Of a stretch of 64,000 nucleotides of DNA, positions 11,690-28,500 are shown in pieces; position 1 is the first letter of the stretch, and every line of letters starts with the position of its first letter. A model generated the notes under the pieces. It searched no databases, was not told the origin of the DNA, and saw only the letters and a program-made list of their open reading frames with translations. This DNA is from Hydractinia symbiolongicarpus (Eukaryota; Cnidaria; Hydrozoa; Anthoathecata; Hydractiniidae), in assembly GCF_029227915.1 (NCBI RefSeq), contig NC_079885.1, positions 11,605,001-11,669,000 on the forward strand, read 5' to 3'. Position numbers and translations under genes: made by a program.

Positions 11690-12230
11690 AAAAATAAGAT
11701 CCTGTTATTAGACATTTTTCCACAATTTTCAAATCTTTCTTTTCATCCTCTGAAAGCACCAGTCTATAATTTTGTCAGGATGCCAGGCTAATGGCTAATA
11801 AAGCTTGTTCTTGATTCTAGCCTTCTGTGCTTTCCGCTGGTGATAGGCATCAATATGTTGAATGATGTCTTTGAAACTTTCCGAGATGTCGCCAATAGTT
11901 CTACCTAGGTCGGGAAAGCCATATGTGAGTCGTTCAAAACATTTATTTGTAACGAACCAGCCCGAAACATAATCAATCATCCAGGGTATTCTCTCAACAG
12001 CTATACTACTCATATCATCAGTCTTAAACTGTTTTAAAACATACTCGAGCATACAGGGTTCTGCTCAACAGCTCTCCTGTCCTGAGTCTTCAACTGACCC
12101 GGAACATATTCAAGTACCCACGGCTTCAGTTCAAAAGCTCTGCTGCATATGTCCCTAATCTTAAACTGATCCCGGACATACCTAAGTATTCTCTCCAAGG
12201 GTTCTGCTGCACAGTTTGCTCATTGCATTT
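11690..12230 (-). pseudogene. Decayed KYVPDxFKTQ-type repeat protein ORF
   Basis: At least three diverged units of about 26 residues are spread over shifted frames: ILRYVRDQFKIRDICSRAF, then WVLEYVPGQLKTQDRRAVEQ, then MLEYVLKQFKTDDMSSIAVE, and a final WMIDYVSGWFVTNKCFERL. A tail follows with AYHQRKAQKARIK and WHPDKIIDWC, then SEDEKKDL-like residues in another frame. This composite of EYVPDQFKTQ repeats, a QKRKAQKARIK tail and a WHP..DWC end resembles ORFs that I recall as multicopy in cnidarian genomes. Their function is unknown to me. Frameshifts show this copy is dead. Confidence 0.5.
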
Positions 12231-12981
12231 CCATAAGTAGACCAACCCCAAACAAGCGGTCGAGATGGAGTACCCAAGCAGCGTTGTGATGGTGAGGACG
12301 ACTCGATGTTCAGAAGTTTTTATAGATGCCGCCTTGAGATGGAGAATTAAAGGAGCAGATTTGAGGAGGGAGATAAGTCGATGTTCATGATGTGCACAGA
12401 GCTGTCCCGAATGTAACCTATTTCTATCTCTATATTCGATAATTCCCACATATTCCTTGGCTTTTATTCAAAATTTTCCAGGTTATTTAAAACCCTCGTT
12501 TGCCTACATGCTATGGTTTGTTAATGGCAAAATATTTCAATACCCTGAGCTTCTTATTAAGGATTTATATATGACTAGAAACAAAGCGTGACAATATATT
12601 TTTCCCACATGGTATAAGCATATAAAAACAAACAAACAAATACAAAACTTTTAGGAGACAAAGAAGTCCAAAAAGGATCTAAAACATGGCCGTTATTATA
12701 TTAGATCGTCCACCAGGCATTATGTCAACGCTAGAACTTCACGTAGTACTCATTAAAGAAATTGATCAAATGGTACAGCGTTTATACTAAAAATGGCGTA
12801 GTCAAATTTTACGACTTTTAATCAAGCCCCCGATTTTTAATGCCTTTGCTGGCAAGATAAAGCCACCACTGCAGTAAAAACTTATAACTAATATGGTCAC
12901 ACAGGCTCTGGACCACGCTATAATAATGTAATGCAAATAGAAAGGACGCGGATCCACAGACCACATAATGGACTTGCTTAA
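12231..12981. other. No recognisable gene
   Basis: An ORF at 12126-12449 overlaps the previous entry in another frame and has no domain. The rest is AT-rich spacer up to the Helitron array. Confidence 0.4.
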
Positions 12982-13566
12982 TCTATATAATAATACGCTA
13001 AGTGTGTCTGTCTGTGTGTCGGTGACAGGCAAAGTGGATGTGGTTATTTTCCTTTGATGTTGCGAAAAAAAAAGGACTAATATGCTAAATTTTCTGACTT
13101 TACGGCGCGACGTCAATAACACTACTTTAACGTCAATATCCTATATTAAATTAATGAAGCCATTACAGTGCACATAATACTTTAAGGGCAAATAACTTGG
13201 AAACAAGGTGGTGATGTCAATGATTTTTCACTGCGTGGGTAACTAGGGACCACCTAGGGCAAATTTGGGTTATTTTCCCAAACCTGGGTCCTCGAAGTCG
13301 TTTCGGAATAGACGGGTTGATGACGTCATTAAAAAACCTTTAAACCCTAATATCTCTGCAACCGTTTGTCAAAAGTACATGATCCTATACATTTTCTTGC
13401 TCAGCTTTTCAAGATCTATACGATGAAGGCAACAGGCATACACATTTCTAAAAAAAAACATTTTGTGTTCTGACATGTCTCTGCTGACATCATCAAAATT
13501 TAAATGACGGTTGTTTTTCTCTGTTATCCTGCCTAAGTGGATTTTTCCACGGGCCTTATCGACTAG
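12982..13566 (+). mobile_element. Non-autonomous Helitron, copy 1 of a tandem array
   Basis: Starts TCTATATAATAATACGC and ends CTAG. A hairpin, GTGGA-TTTT-TCCAC, lies 12 bases before the terminal CTAG. No terminal inverted repeats and no coding. These are the diagnostic ends of Helitrons (5' TC, 3' hairpin then CTRR). The base before the array is A (12981) and the base after it is T (14992), matching insertion between A and T. The inside carries paired gacgtca motifs and a roughly 155-bp subrepeat (aatatctctgcaaccgtttg...). Confidence 0.85.
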
Positions 13567-14272
13567 TCTATATAATAATACGCCAGTTCTGTCTGTCTGT
13601 CACTTTTGCAAAGTGGATAAAATTTCTTTGATAAAGTCTATAAAATATCGCCTAAAAATTTGTTCTGTAAATTAGCAAACTTTGACGTTAAAGCAATATT
13701 GACGTCAAAGGAAAGTATATTAAGATTAGTGAAGCCATTGCATTGCACTTTTAAATTTAAGGCTAAATAACTTGGAAACGGGTGGAAATAACTGACGTCA
13801 TCTCCTGCGTAGGTAACTAGTGATCACCTGGGACCAATTTGGGTAAGTTTCCCAAACCTGGGTCTCCGAATCCGTTTCGGAATGGACGGGTTAATGACGT
13901 CATCAAAAAAACCTTCAAACCCCAATATCTCTGCAACCGTTTATCCACAGTACATGATCCTATACATTTTCTTAATCAGCGTTTCAAGATCTATACGATT
14001 AAGGCAGCGGGTATACAAATTTCTTAAAAAAATATTTTGTGTTTTGACAGGTCTCTGCTGACATCATCAAAATTTTTAAACCCCTATATCTCATTAACCG
14101 TTTATCAAAAGCACATAATCATATACATTTATTTGATCAGCGCTTTAAGCTCTACACAATGGAGGCAACGTGAAAACAAGGTTCTGATTATTTTTTTTGT
14201 CGATGGGTTGCTGACGTCATCAGAATTTTTATTCTGCCTTTAGTGGATTTTTCCACGGGCTTTATCGACTAG
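13567..14272 (+). mobile_element. Non-autonomous Helitron, copy 2 of the array
   Basis: Begins TCTATATAATAATACGCCAG directly after the CTAG of copy 1 and ends with the same hairpin (GTGGATTTTTCCAC) and CTAG. It has two copies of the internal subrepeat (near 13920 and 14085). It is about 120 bp longer than copy 1, mainly through that subrepeat. Confidence 0.85.
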
Positions 14273-14991
14273 TCTCTTATAATAATACAGAGACTGTGTC
14301 TGTTTGTAACAGGCAAAGTGAATATCGTCATTTTCCTTTGATGTCGCCGAAAAACTTATGTCTAATATATTAAATTTTCTGACGTTACGGCGCGACGTCA
14401 ATAACACTACTTTAACGTCAATATCCTAAATTAAATTAATGAAGCCATTACAGTGCACCCAAAACTTAGAGGCCAAATAACTTGGAAACGAGGTGATGAC
14501 GTCAATGATTTTTCACCGCGTAGGTAACTAGGGAGCACCTAGGACCAATTTGGGTAATTTTCCAAAACCTGGTTCCCCAATCCGTTTCGGAATGGACGGG
14601 TTGATGACGTCATCAAAAAACCTTTAAACCCCAATATCTTTGCAACCGTTTGTCAAAAGTACATGATCCCATACATTTTCTTGATCATCGTTTCAAGGTC
14701 TATATGATGAAGGTAACAGGGATTATAATTTCTGAACAATTTTTTTTTGCGTTTTAACGGGCCATTGCTGACGTCAGCAAAATTTTTAAACCCTTTTATG
14801 TCGTTTCGTTCGTTGAAACGATATGATCCTATATATTATTTTGATCAACGTTTTAACCTCTACACGTTACAGGCAACGAATAAACTAAATTTCGCCAATT
14901 TGTTTTTGGATTTGCAATGCTGACGTCAGCAAACCAACTTTTTCAATGTCCTATTGCCTAAGTGGATTTTTCCACGGGCCTTATCGACTAG
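14273..14991 (+). mobile_element. Non-autonomous Helitron, copy 3 of the array
   Basis: Starts TCTCTTATAATAATACAG, a mutated 5' end, and ends with the hairpin and CTAG, followed by T. The internal subrepeat is present at about 14630 and, more diverged, at about 14795. Together with copies 1 and 2 it forms a head-to-tail array without spacer, as expected from rolling-circle transposition past a missed terminator. Confidence 0.85.
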
Positions 14992-19281
<4,290 letters not shown>

Positions 19282-19518
19282 CTATTTCACTTATTTTAAG
19301 TTTACTTGTAGGAAAACAATAATCTAATTTAATTCACTATTTTCAACAGCTGTTTAAATGGAGAAATAATTTAAGATTTATAAAGTATACTGAATGTGTG
19401 ATAAGATGTGTTACATATCTGATCTAACAACAATGAAAATATTTTCATTTTTGTTTTACAAATATTTTAAGCATGCTCTTGAAGCTTAACGAAGGCTAGT
19501 TGAAAGAGTTATATAAAG

Positions 19519-22500
19519 ATGGCAGACACAAAGCGAATAGAGTTTTTAATTTTTCTTCTGATAAGTTCCTTTGCATGCTTTTTCTCTTCAAAAGAACCTA
19601 ATAAAGAAGTTAATGAGAGACCTATTGTTGGTGTTGTTGTAATGGACATAATAGATGCTGTGCTATTAAAAACTTACCCCAACCTGAGGGGGAAGCATTT
19701 TGTTCCTGCTAGCTATGTAAAATTGATCGAAATGACTGGTGCGAGACTGGTTCCGATATCCTCTAAAATGAGCAATGAAAAAGTTAAAACTATTTTTAAC
19801 TCTGTAAATGGTTTGCTCTTTCCAGGAGCAGGCAACAATTTAAATCATTCTGGATATCACAATGTTACAAAGAAACTTTTTGAACTTTCGATGACAGCTA
19901 ACAAGAACGGCGAGGTATTTCCCATTCTAGGTATTTGCCGTGGTTTCCAAGCACTTATTGTACATGTGGAAGGAAATGAATCCCCAATTATCGCCACAGA
20001 TTCACAAGATTATCCTGCTACTGTACGATGGAACAGAAAAAGCTTGAAAAATTCATTTCTCTCATCGATGCCGAAAATGATGATCCAATACAGTGAAAAA
20101 CACCCTATAACAGCTCACTTTCACAAATACAGTATCACATCTGATTTTTTTAAACGTTCTAGTAAATTAAATAATTTCTTTGATATATTGGCTACAAGTC
20201 TTGATCGAAATGGAACGGAATTTGTTTCTGCAATGGAAGGTAATGACAACCATTTCATTGTTTTGTTGTAGTTATTTTTTCCTCAACGCTCCTTTATCGA
20301 CAAAGGTTGTTATAAACGCCGAAAAGAAAAGAAAATATTATTTCGGACATTACAACACAAAAAGTAAGCACACTTTGCGCAATTCTCACGAAATAAAACA
20401 ATTGACTGGCTAACTAATTTTTTTATTTCCGCCAGGAAGGCAGAATCTTTAAAATCGCATGAGGAGATAGATAGAGAGATAGATAGAGACAGCGCAGCTA
20501 GGTTGGACGTCCAAACTTATCCAGGCTAAAGCCTAAATCCTCGTTTTGACAGATTTTTTTTCTGAGAACGAGGCTAAAATGAGTTTTCAGCCAATAAGAA
20601 TCCTAACAGTGCAACAAATTGTTTTAACATCCAATGATTTTAAAGTTTATATGCTATCAAAAGTTAAAGCTCGTGCAGTGTAGCATAATGAAGATCGTCT
20701 TATAATGCGCCATCTTTGATGTTATTAACGTTTCCCTTTAATAATTACGTCATTTCCTTCTGTACAATTTTGCAACCACGTAGACTAAAGCTATATGCAG
20801 CAGAACTATTAAAATATTCATAAATTTTAATTTAAAGAGGAATTGTTGAGGCTAAATATTTTTGGTGATAGATAATGTATTATAGCTATAAAATCGTGAG
20901 AAGTGTGTTATAAAAGAAAAAATAAGAATATGTAGTCTGAAAATAACCTTTCGTAACTGATTATGTAAAAAAAAAAATTTGCTGCTACCTTTAAAAATAT
21001 TTTCCAAGCTGTTTTTCGGAGAAAAAGAGAAAATAGATAAATTTTCAGCCTTGTCGTTGTTCTTATTTTGTTTTTATTGTTCATCAATTTTCAGGTTTAT
21101 TATTTTTCTTTTAAAATTGTTCTTATAGAGAATTGAAGTCTATGTAAGTTAAGTTAGCTATGATTTACAGTTTCAATAATAATCAAAAATTGAATATAAA
21201 AATTTTAGAATAGTCAATGATTTTGTTCCCCCATATTACTCAGTCCTCTTCAAAGTTCAGATTATTGCTAATGGCGGAAATCTTTAAGCCGTAGGGCTTC
21301 TTGTCTATTCTTCAAATCCGTATACAATGCAAAGAAAAACTTTAACTGGGTTCTTCTTTGCCACAAAACGAAACGGGCAAGAAATCTTTCGTTCATGTGT
21401 TGCAAACAATTTGAGGACGCATGCTCAGAAGCTTTTCTGTTTCAACTTAAAGAAGATTTTCCGCGAAACAAAATAAAAGAAGATCAAGTCAGAATATAAA
21501 ATTTCAACTTCTTATTTTCAGTTTATATTTTTCATATTGCGCACATTTCAATGCAGAAAGTAAACACCTTTTGCGCCATTCTTGTTTTGGACAGAATAAA
21601 AAGGTTGAATTGGATTCTACAATGATTCTACTTCCCTGGAACACAATGGGATGGGAAATTATCCACTTACGCGGTGTTAATATTTTAGTACGCATGCTCA
21701 AAAGCATTTCTGTTCCTGTCCTTTACGTTTTTACAGTGGAAAATACCTCATGACAAATAAAGAAAAAACAAATTAAAAAAAACTATTTAGAAGTTTAAAT
21801 TCTTATTACTCGATTTTCGCGGATCAAGCTGTTAATTTTATTGTGACTTTTTTAGAGCAAAAACCTTTGAAATAATCATTTTCGCGAAAGTTCGTGCTTG
21901 CGGAAATTATAAATTAGCAAAACGCGAATAGTTTTTTCACGCGAAGACTCTTTCAAGACGTAAAGGTTTTTTACCACAAAACAACCAAAAACACGGAAAT
22001 ATCGTCAACAGTTTAAACAAGCAAGCAAACAAACAAGAATTCTTGTTTGTTTGCTTGCTTGTTTTGGACCTATTATATTTCGGACAAATTATGTTCGGGG
22101 AAACATTTTGAACGGCGTTTACTTGCTTTTCCAACGAGCTAATTAACAGGCTTCAACTAAGTTAACAAGCCATTTATATGCAAAAATATATTACTTCAAC
22201 AAACGATATAAATGCCACTCAGTTGCCACCAAGGCTTTTGGTGGAATAGATATTTCATTGCAATTTAAATTTTATTGCAATTTTAATATTATTTTAAGGC
22301 AAATCGTTTGCAATTTAAAATTCTTTGTCATCTATTTCTGGTTTATTTGTTACGTGGCGTGAAGGCTTTATGTGATTGACATTTGCCAAATAAAGAGATA
22401 CATTTTTTAGTAATTATAGTACACCAGAAAATCATGTTGAATAATTTATATGTCTTTGTTCTTAACTAGGAAAAAAATTTCCGTTTTATGGTATACAGTT

Positions 22501-22735
22501 TCATCCAGAAAAGACTATGTTCGAATGGTCAACAACAGTATCTATCCCACATTCTCCACAGGCTATCCAACTTGGTCAGTTTATAGCCAACTCATTTATG
22601 GAGCAAGTTCGACGAAACAAGAGGCATTTCTTCAAAAGTTCCATGGAACGCGAATATGTTATAGAAAAATACCATTTAATGAGAATAGATGATATTGACG
22701 GTCATGCTCCTTTCCAAGAAATATATATCATTTGA
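19519..22735 (+). CDS. GGH: Gamma-glutamyl hydrolase, two exons
   Basis: Hydrolyses the gamma-glutamate tail of folylpoly-gamma-glutamates in lysosomes or after secretion (peptidase C26). Coding exons are 19519-20239 and 22470-22735. The donor is G|GTAATG, the acceptor is AACTAG|GA, and the phase-1 junction restores SAMEG-KKFPFYG, so the protein is 328 residues (human: about 318). A signal peptide is likely at residues 1-23 (FLIFLLISSFACFF core). The class I amidotransferase fold is marked by PIVGVVVMDI near residue 35, LLFPGAGNN near 99, and the nucleophile Cys140 in FPILGICRGF. HKYSIT aligns with the family's HKWSL, and the catalytic His252 and Glu254 lie in GIQFHPEKT. All catalytic residues are present, so the gene looks intact. 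The intron carries a dispersed repeat and a 50-bp palindrome. Confidence 0.93.
20648..20930. repeat. Dispersed repeat, copy A (inverted copy at 34990-35290)
   Basis: This intronic segment matches the reverse complement of 34990-35290 over about 280 bp. Shared blocks include gctatcaaaag, gccatcttt, ctttaataattacgtcattt, aatttaaagaggaat and tataaaatcgtgagaagtg. No terminal repeats or coding were found, so its class is unknown. Confidence 0.7.
22015..22064. repeat. Perfect 50-bp palindrome
   Basis: Two 25-base arms with no spacer are centred on GAATTC at 22037-22042, built of aacaagcaagcaaacaaacaag and its complement. It lies in the GGH intron. Long perfect palindromes are unstable, so it is either recent or an assembly fold-back. 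Confidence 0.95.
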
Positions 22736-25553
22736 GAAAATGTTTGTTTTCATTTTATTGACAACATGTGTTGACTTTACTGCATTAAATTAAGGTTTTA
22801 GATTTTCTGAATACTCGCAAGTTCATATCTATATATCACTCTGAAACACTTTCTTACAATTTAAACTTTACTGTAATGATTTTGAGGATAAATCTTAAAA
22901 TAAAACTTTAACGTATTCTAATGAAAAAATTTTGAGCTTTTTAATGATATAAGAAAATCTGTAAACGTTTTTCCGAACAAACACACTGCAATAACTTTGA
23001 AGAGTTTTTTATGATTTTTTTTTCGGACTATGTTTGTGTTTAATTTTTTTTGCGTCTGATTTTTTTAATGTCCAAATTTTTAAATATCCCAAATCCTCCA
23101 ACCACGTATTTCAGTGTGTATTTGTTCTTGTTCTTTTATCAATTATACAGAATCATACAGAGAATTAATACAAAGTGAAATGGTAACCTTAGATAAGATA
23201 ATAAATATTTTACGAGTTATCGTTGAAAATAGTTTCTTGAGCTGTCAGCTCTCGTTTGGCATGGCATTAAAAACAAAATATGCGCATGCGCAAAATATAT
23301 ACAGAAGTAAAACAAAACTAACACATAAAACGGCACACAAAGCATTGGCTCTTTTTAAAAGTTTATACCCACTGGCACAGAATTAGAGCAGTGCCAAAAT
23401 TAAGCTATTCAATCGCTACTTTTCTCGGCTTCTTTCTGTCTCTAAAATATTTATATGTTTATTATATAAAAATGAATGCATTAATTGATCAGGCGAAAAT
23501 AGTTAAATTCTTGATTCCAAAAATCAATTTTTAGGATGGAAGTGACAGAGGAGAAAGGAGGCACAAAGTGAATTTTGCTTCACCATCTCCAGGTTATGAG
23601 CCCTTGTTGGGGCCGATCTCTTAGAGGACTGTATAATATATATGTATAGCAATAATGACGTAGAATTATCTCATGTAACGAACAGTGTATACTTATCTCG
23701 ATAAAAGTCTTCGTACAACTACAACTAAAATACAACTAACTTACAAAAACGTGTTTCGTAAAAATATAAACAACGCTCCACGGTTCGTTGTGGAACTAAT
23801 ATATACAAAGGTGAGTTTTACAAATAACGTCACAGCCCTTATGTTTTGGAATAAGCATTTAATTATTTCAAACGTATGGTATTCCGCACGGATGTGCAAC
23901 ATTGTTCAGAACTAAGCGTCTATTCCGACGTCATGTACGTTTAAGTTTTGAACTTTCACGGGAAATGTTTCCACAGGAAATGATAACGGATTGTTCTTCC
24001 TGTGACAGGGTACCAACAGATTTTAGCACGTGTTTTAACTTAGGGGAAGTTACTTTTCAAAAATGCATTCAAAAACTGGATTCGCAATATACCGTATACC
24101 TGACCCTTAGGGTTTACCTGCATTTAATCGATCAATCTGACGCCCAACGCCGTGTCTTTAAGTTAGTCTAATATAACATCCCTATTTGCCTGTCTTTGAG
24201 AGAACATACTATAAAACAAAGTTCTATTTTTTTACAAAGCAAAGGTTCTGAAACATTGGATAAGAAAATTCAGTTCGAACGTTTATTTTGTTAAAGGCGA
24301 ATTTTACAGCGCATATTGCTTGAAAAATTTTGAGAAGACACATTCTGAGCATGCACCTGTTCGATAGTAAGTAAAATATGTTTACTTGCATTAGGAATCG
24401 AAAAGTGATAATAGTTTTTGCCCAATCAAAATGCATTTAAATTGATGATAGTGCTAATGCAAAAAGAGTATGGGAACTTTTATAGTCAGGAAGTTAGGAA
24501 GTTGGACAGTTGTTAGTCGGAAAGTTAGCAAGTTGCTACTAATGCCAGCGACTGATTAAAGATGCCGTTTTCCATCTGTGGACTGGTACATATTTAAAAA
24601 ATTCACACCAATGCTTAATAGCCAACTAGCAACAGCTGTCTGGTGTTACGCCATTAACAAAATATAAGCTTTTTTTACTTTTTATCTTATTTTCTAAATA
24701 TAATATTTTCTGTTTACATTTTGAACTTTATAGCTACTTTTCTCTGTTGCTACGTCAAATGTGCCATAGCTCGACAAGCCAATCCTTTTCTGGACTTACA
24801 TTTTTATTTTAGCATTTATGAACGACACACCGTGGAGGTCATAACAACGAATCAGATCAGATTATTTTCTAGATTTTTTGAATAAATTAAACATTATCTT
24901 TTTTTTTTATCCTGTACATAAAGTGCGTAAGCAGAATTTAATTTATGCCTGAGTTTCAAACATAAGCTTGGCTTTTCCCTTCGTCATTCATTGCCGTCAA
25001 ATTTAAGTTTATCGTAAGGTCACTGTGACTCAATAAATTTGATATAATTCTGATATAGTTTGTCTTAGGTTGGCAATTTTTGTCTTTTTTTAATTATTAT
25101 CGACGTTCTGGATGAACACAGTATGCAAATTGTGCAATTCGCAAGGTTTTGCCCGGCGCTGCATAGTCTTAAACTTTTTTTTCAAGAAACAGAAATATAA
25201 AAATACAGAAAAGCATTGCGTGTCTTCTGGTTAAATGTGCCATTATTAAACCTGTAATTATTATCATTCCGGGTCCTTTTCGAAGCGAAATCATGCCAAA
25301 AAGTCGTTGGGAGTTTTTTACAATCTCGATTTTGTTAACACCTGGACCCCAGGTTCTGTCGATCACATCTCGTGTTGTTCCAACGTGTAATTCCCACGAG
25401 CCCCAAATTGATACTGGTGCTGCGTCATAAATCGTGAGGATTCCCAGAAACAAATAACAAAATTTATTTTGCTAGTTTTGCTGGAATCCTGCAAAGTGAG
25501 TATGATTAAGTGTTGTAGTATCCTCGGCGTAATTTTCGCGCATCAAGTGTGAA
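22736..25553. other. No recognisable gene
   Basis: ORFs of 76-94 codons occur (for example 23902-24171 plus and 25169-25453 minus). The minus one ends in a hydrophobic segment, but I find no family, no start context and no splice partners. GTTAG/GGAAG-rich short repeats occur near 24485-24540. Confidence 0.4.
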
Positions 25554-28500
25554 CCCTATTCATACCGGCAGTATGCACAATGTGCACGGAACAAATCTAT
25601 TTAGCCGCAATTGTCCAAATTTTCACCGTAGCGTGTTGAAATTTTATCACTTTTATTAATTTTTACTAGTGGTCACTTGTTAATTTTTTTTTTGGCGTGC
25701 CGCGCGGTCACATCGATCAGTCTGTCGGTCGAGCCCAAATATACAAATTTTCGGACTTTCCGTAATGCGATATTTTTGTTTGAAATAGATCTTACACGAT
25801 TCTCTACTTCATAAAATCACATTTAGCTGTACATAAAGTAACTAATAAATAATTATATTATTCCTATTGATGATGACATGTATTCTGATATTAAAATTTA
25901 GAACGACAATTTTATATGCCTTAGTACAAAGTTCCATATAAATAAAAAAGATGGCGTCGAAAAGGCAGAGAATTTCTGCTGAGAATGCATTTGCAAACAT
26001 AATGCAGTTTGTAGATGATGATAGTGGTAAACCTGACTTTCAAGAATTCTATGCATATGAAAAACTGGACGAAATTGATATGGAAATATAAGGTTTGACT
26101 ATATTTATGTTTACACTGTTTTCTCCTGTTGCGATAGTGTTTCTTCTATTATTTTGTATCTCAATATTTTGCTCGATTTATTTTATTTAAGTGAAGATCC
26201 CGAATGTAATATAGTAGAAGCAGAACAAGAGGAAGGAGAACATGAAAGAGAAGAAGAAGAAAAGCATGTTGAAAATGCAACATGGATGACATTGTACAAA
26301 CCACTCGTGCAAACCGTTTGAGTCGTCGTCAACTAACAAGCCAAAGATTAGTTCATAGTATCGATACTGCCCTTGACTTGGTCTATTATGATGTATTTGA
26401 GCTTTCTGTGGAACTCAACAGCATTGAAGGAATATCAAAAGTGGACAGAAATAGAAACAATAACATACATTACAAATTCGATAACCGCCCAACCAACGTA
26501 AACACAGGGCAAAACATTCAAGCGAATGTTATAAGAGGTCGGCAAGGTGTTGCTCCGGTAGCCAAGGGTACCAAAGATAACAGGAAATCTTTTGAACATT
26601 ATATCACTCATGATATGATTCACGATATTGTCAATTATACAAACATGAAAATTGAAAAGGTTGTCGCTGAACTTCCGGATGAATTCGACAATAAGAAATA
26701 CCCGTTTATAAAACCTACCGTTCCATCTGAACTTAGTGCATTTGTGGGACTGTTTTTATTTAAAGGACTTTATAAGCTCAATACAATTAGTATTGATAAA
26801 TTGTTTTCTAACGACTATGCTCCACCAATATTTAGTGCAACATGTTACGTAATCATTTTACATTTCTTTTTTCAAACCTTCAATTTGGCGACCAAACAAC
26901 TCGGGACGAGAGATGGTAGAAGGATCGTTTTGCCGCTATACGAGAACTTTTTGAGGACTTCAACCGTGGTTGCATGCCATGTCTTTATACCGGGTGATTA
27001 TCTTTCCTTAGATGAGACATTTTACGCTATGAGGAAAATGATAGAGTTCAAACAGTACAACCCAAACAAGCCAGCCGAATATTGCAGGTGGCGAAGATTA
27101 TGTACAAAGTACAGAAGAAATTGTGAAATATGTGATTGGAAGATTGGAAAGTATGACGGAACTAGCAGGATGAAATATCTCACTTGACCGTTTATACACG
27201 TTAATGTCGTTATCACTCTAGCTGTACGGTAAACACATTACAAGTATCCGAGCAATACAAATAAACAGAAAAGGAATTCCACCAGCAATAAAATGTATGC
27301 AAGACCGACAACCATTATCATCAGAGATTTATTGGCAACAAGATGGACTTCTTTTCCTTTCGTCGTACGTAGTGAGGACAGCAAAAAAAAAGAAAAATGT
27401 TCTACTCTTGTCGACATTCCCCCGCTATTGGGAATTACAAAAGCTGACAAACACAATAAATTAACCCAGTAAAAAATCTATGATTTTACAAAGGGGGGGG
27501 GGCACTGGTATAATCGACCAGAGAATGGGTTTCCACACATGTAAGCCAAAATCAAGAAAATAGCCCATCGTTGTATTCTCCTATATCATTGATATGGCAC
27601 GTGTAAATAGTGCAACGATTCACGCACTCAATCAAAACAAAGATCCCTGCAAAGTGAATTCATTTGAATATGTTTTCGATTTAGTGATGCAATTTGTGAT
27701 GCCTTTCATCGAAGAGCGTAATGAGGGTCCACTTCAATGGCAAATCAAGAACAAGATTGAGTTGATCCTTGGTCGGCCGCAGCAGCCGCAACATCTTGAG
27801 GCAGTTCCTTCGTTTAGTGAAAAGTGCGCACGTTTAGTCATGTACGTATTCAGATTCTGCTAGGAAAGCTTATTCAGAAAGAAAAGGGAGGTTGCCATGC
27901 TTGAAGTCGCACTGCCAATCATGTGGTACATGTATGTACATATCGTGAACATCTTCTACAAAAGTGTAGGAAGTGTCAGTATCTGAGCGTTCATAATTCC
28001 CCTGACTTTTGGATATTTAATTGTGCGTTTTCAGAATTTTCTTGACTTTAGATATTTATTTTACATATATACCCAACCAAGCGTGCTTTTTTTTTGTAAT
28101 ATATAGGAATCTCTTCCCTTATGCCATACAGGCCTTAGAAACTCAGATAAAAGAATGCTTTATTTTTAGTTTTAGTTTCTATGTCAAACGGTAACACCAT
28201 CGGTCCTAATATTGCAGTATTTTGCTCCATGAAGCTCTATTTTGATATGTAAAATATTAATCTATCTTTATACCAAGTTTAGGTAATTTTGGCCAAAATT
28301 TATATTGGTTTGTGAGATATTATTTCAGAAAATTTCTCCCCAAAATGTAGCATTTTTTTAAAAAATTTTTTCAGAAAAATCCAAAATTTCTCTAATCTGT
28401 GAGGTCCTCCTAACTCATATAAAAGGGATTTTTCAATATGTAAGCGGTTGAGAAGCAAGACTAACCACTTATAATCTAGCAAAAGAAAAAAACATGGCAT

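Noticed and set aside
25169-25453. 94-codon minus ORF with a hydrophobic C-terminus
   Set aside because: No signal, family or splice context; next to the piggyBac end and not supported.
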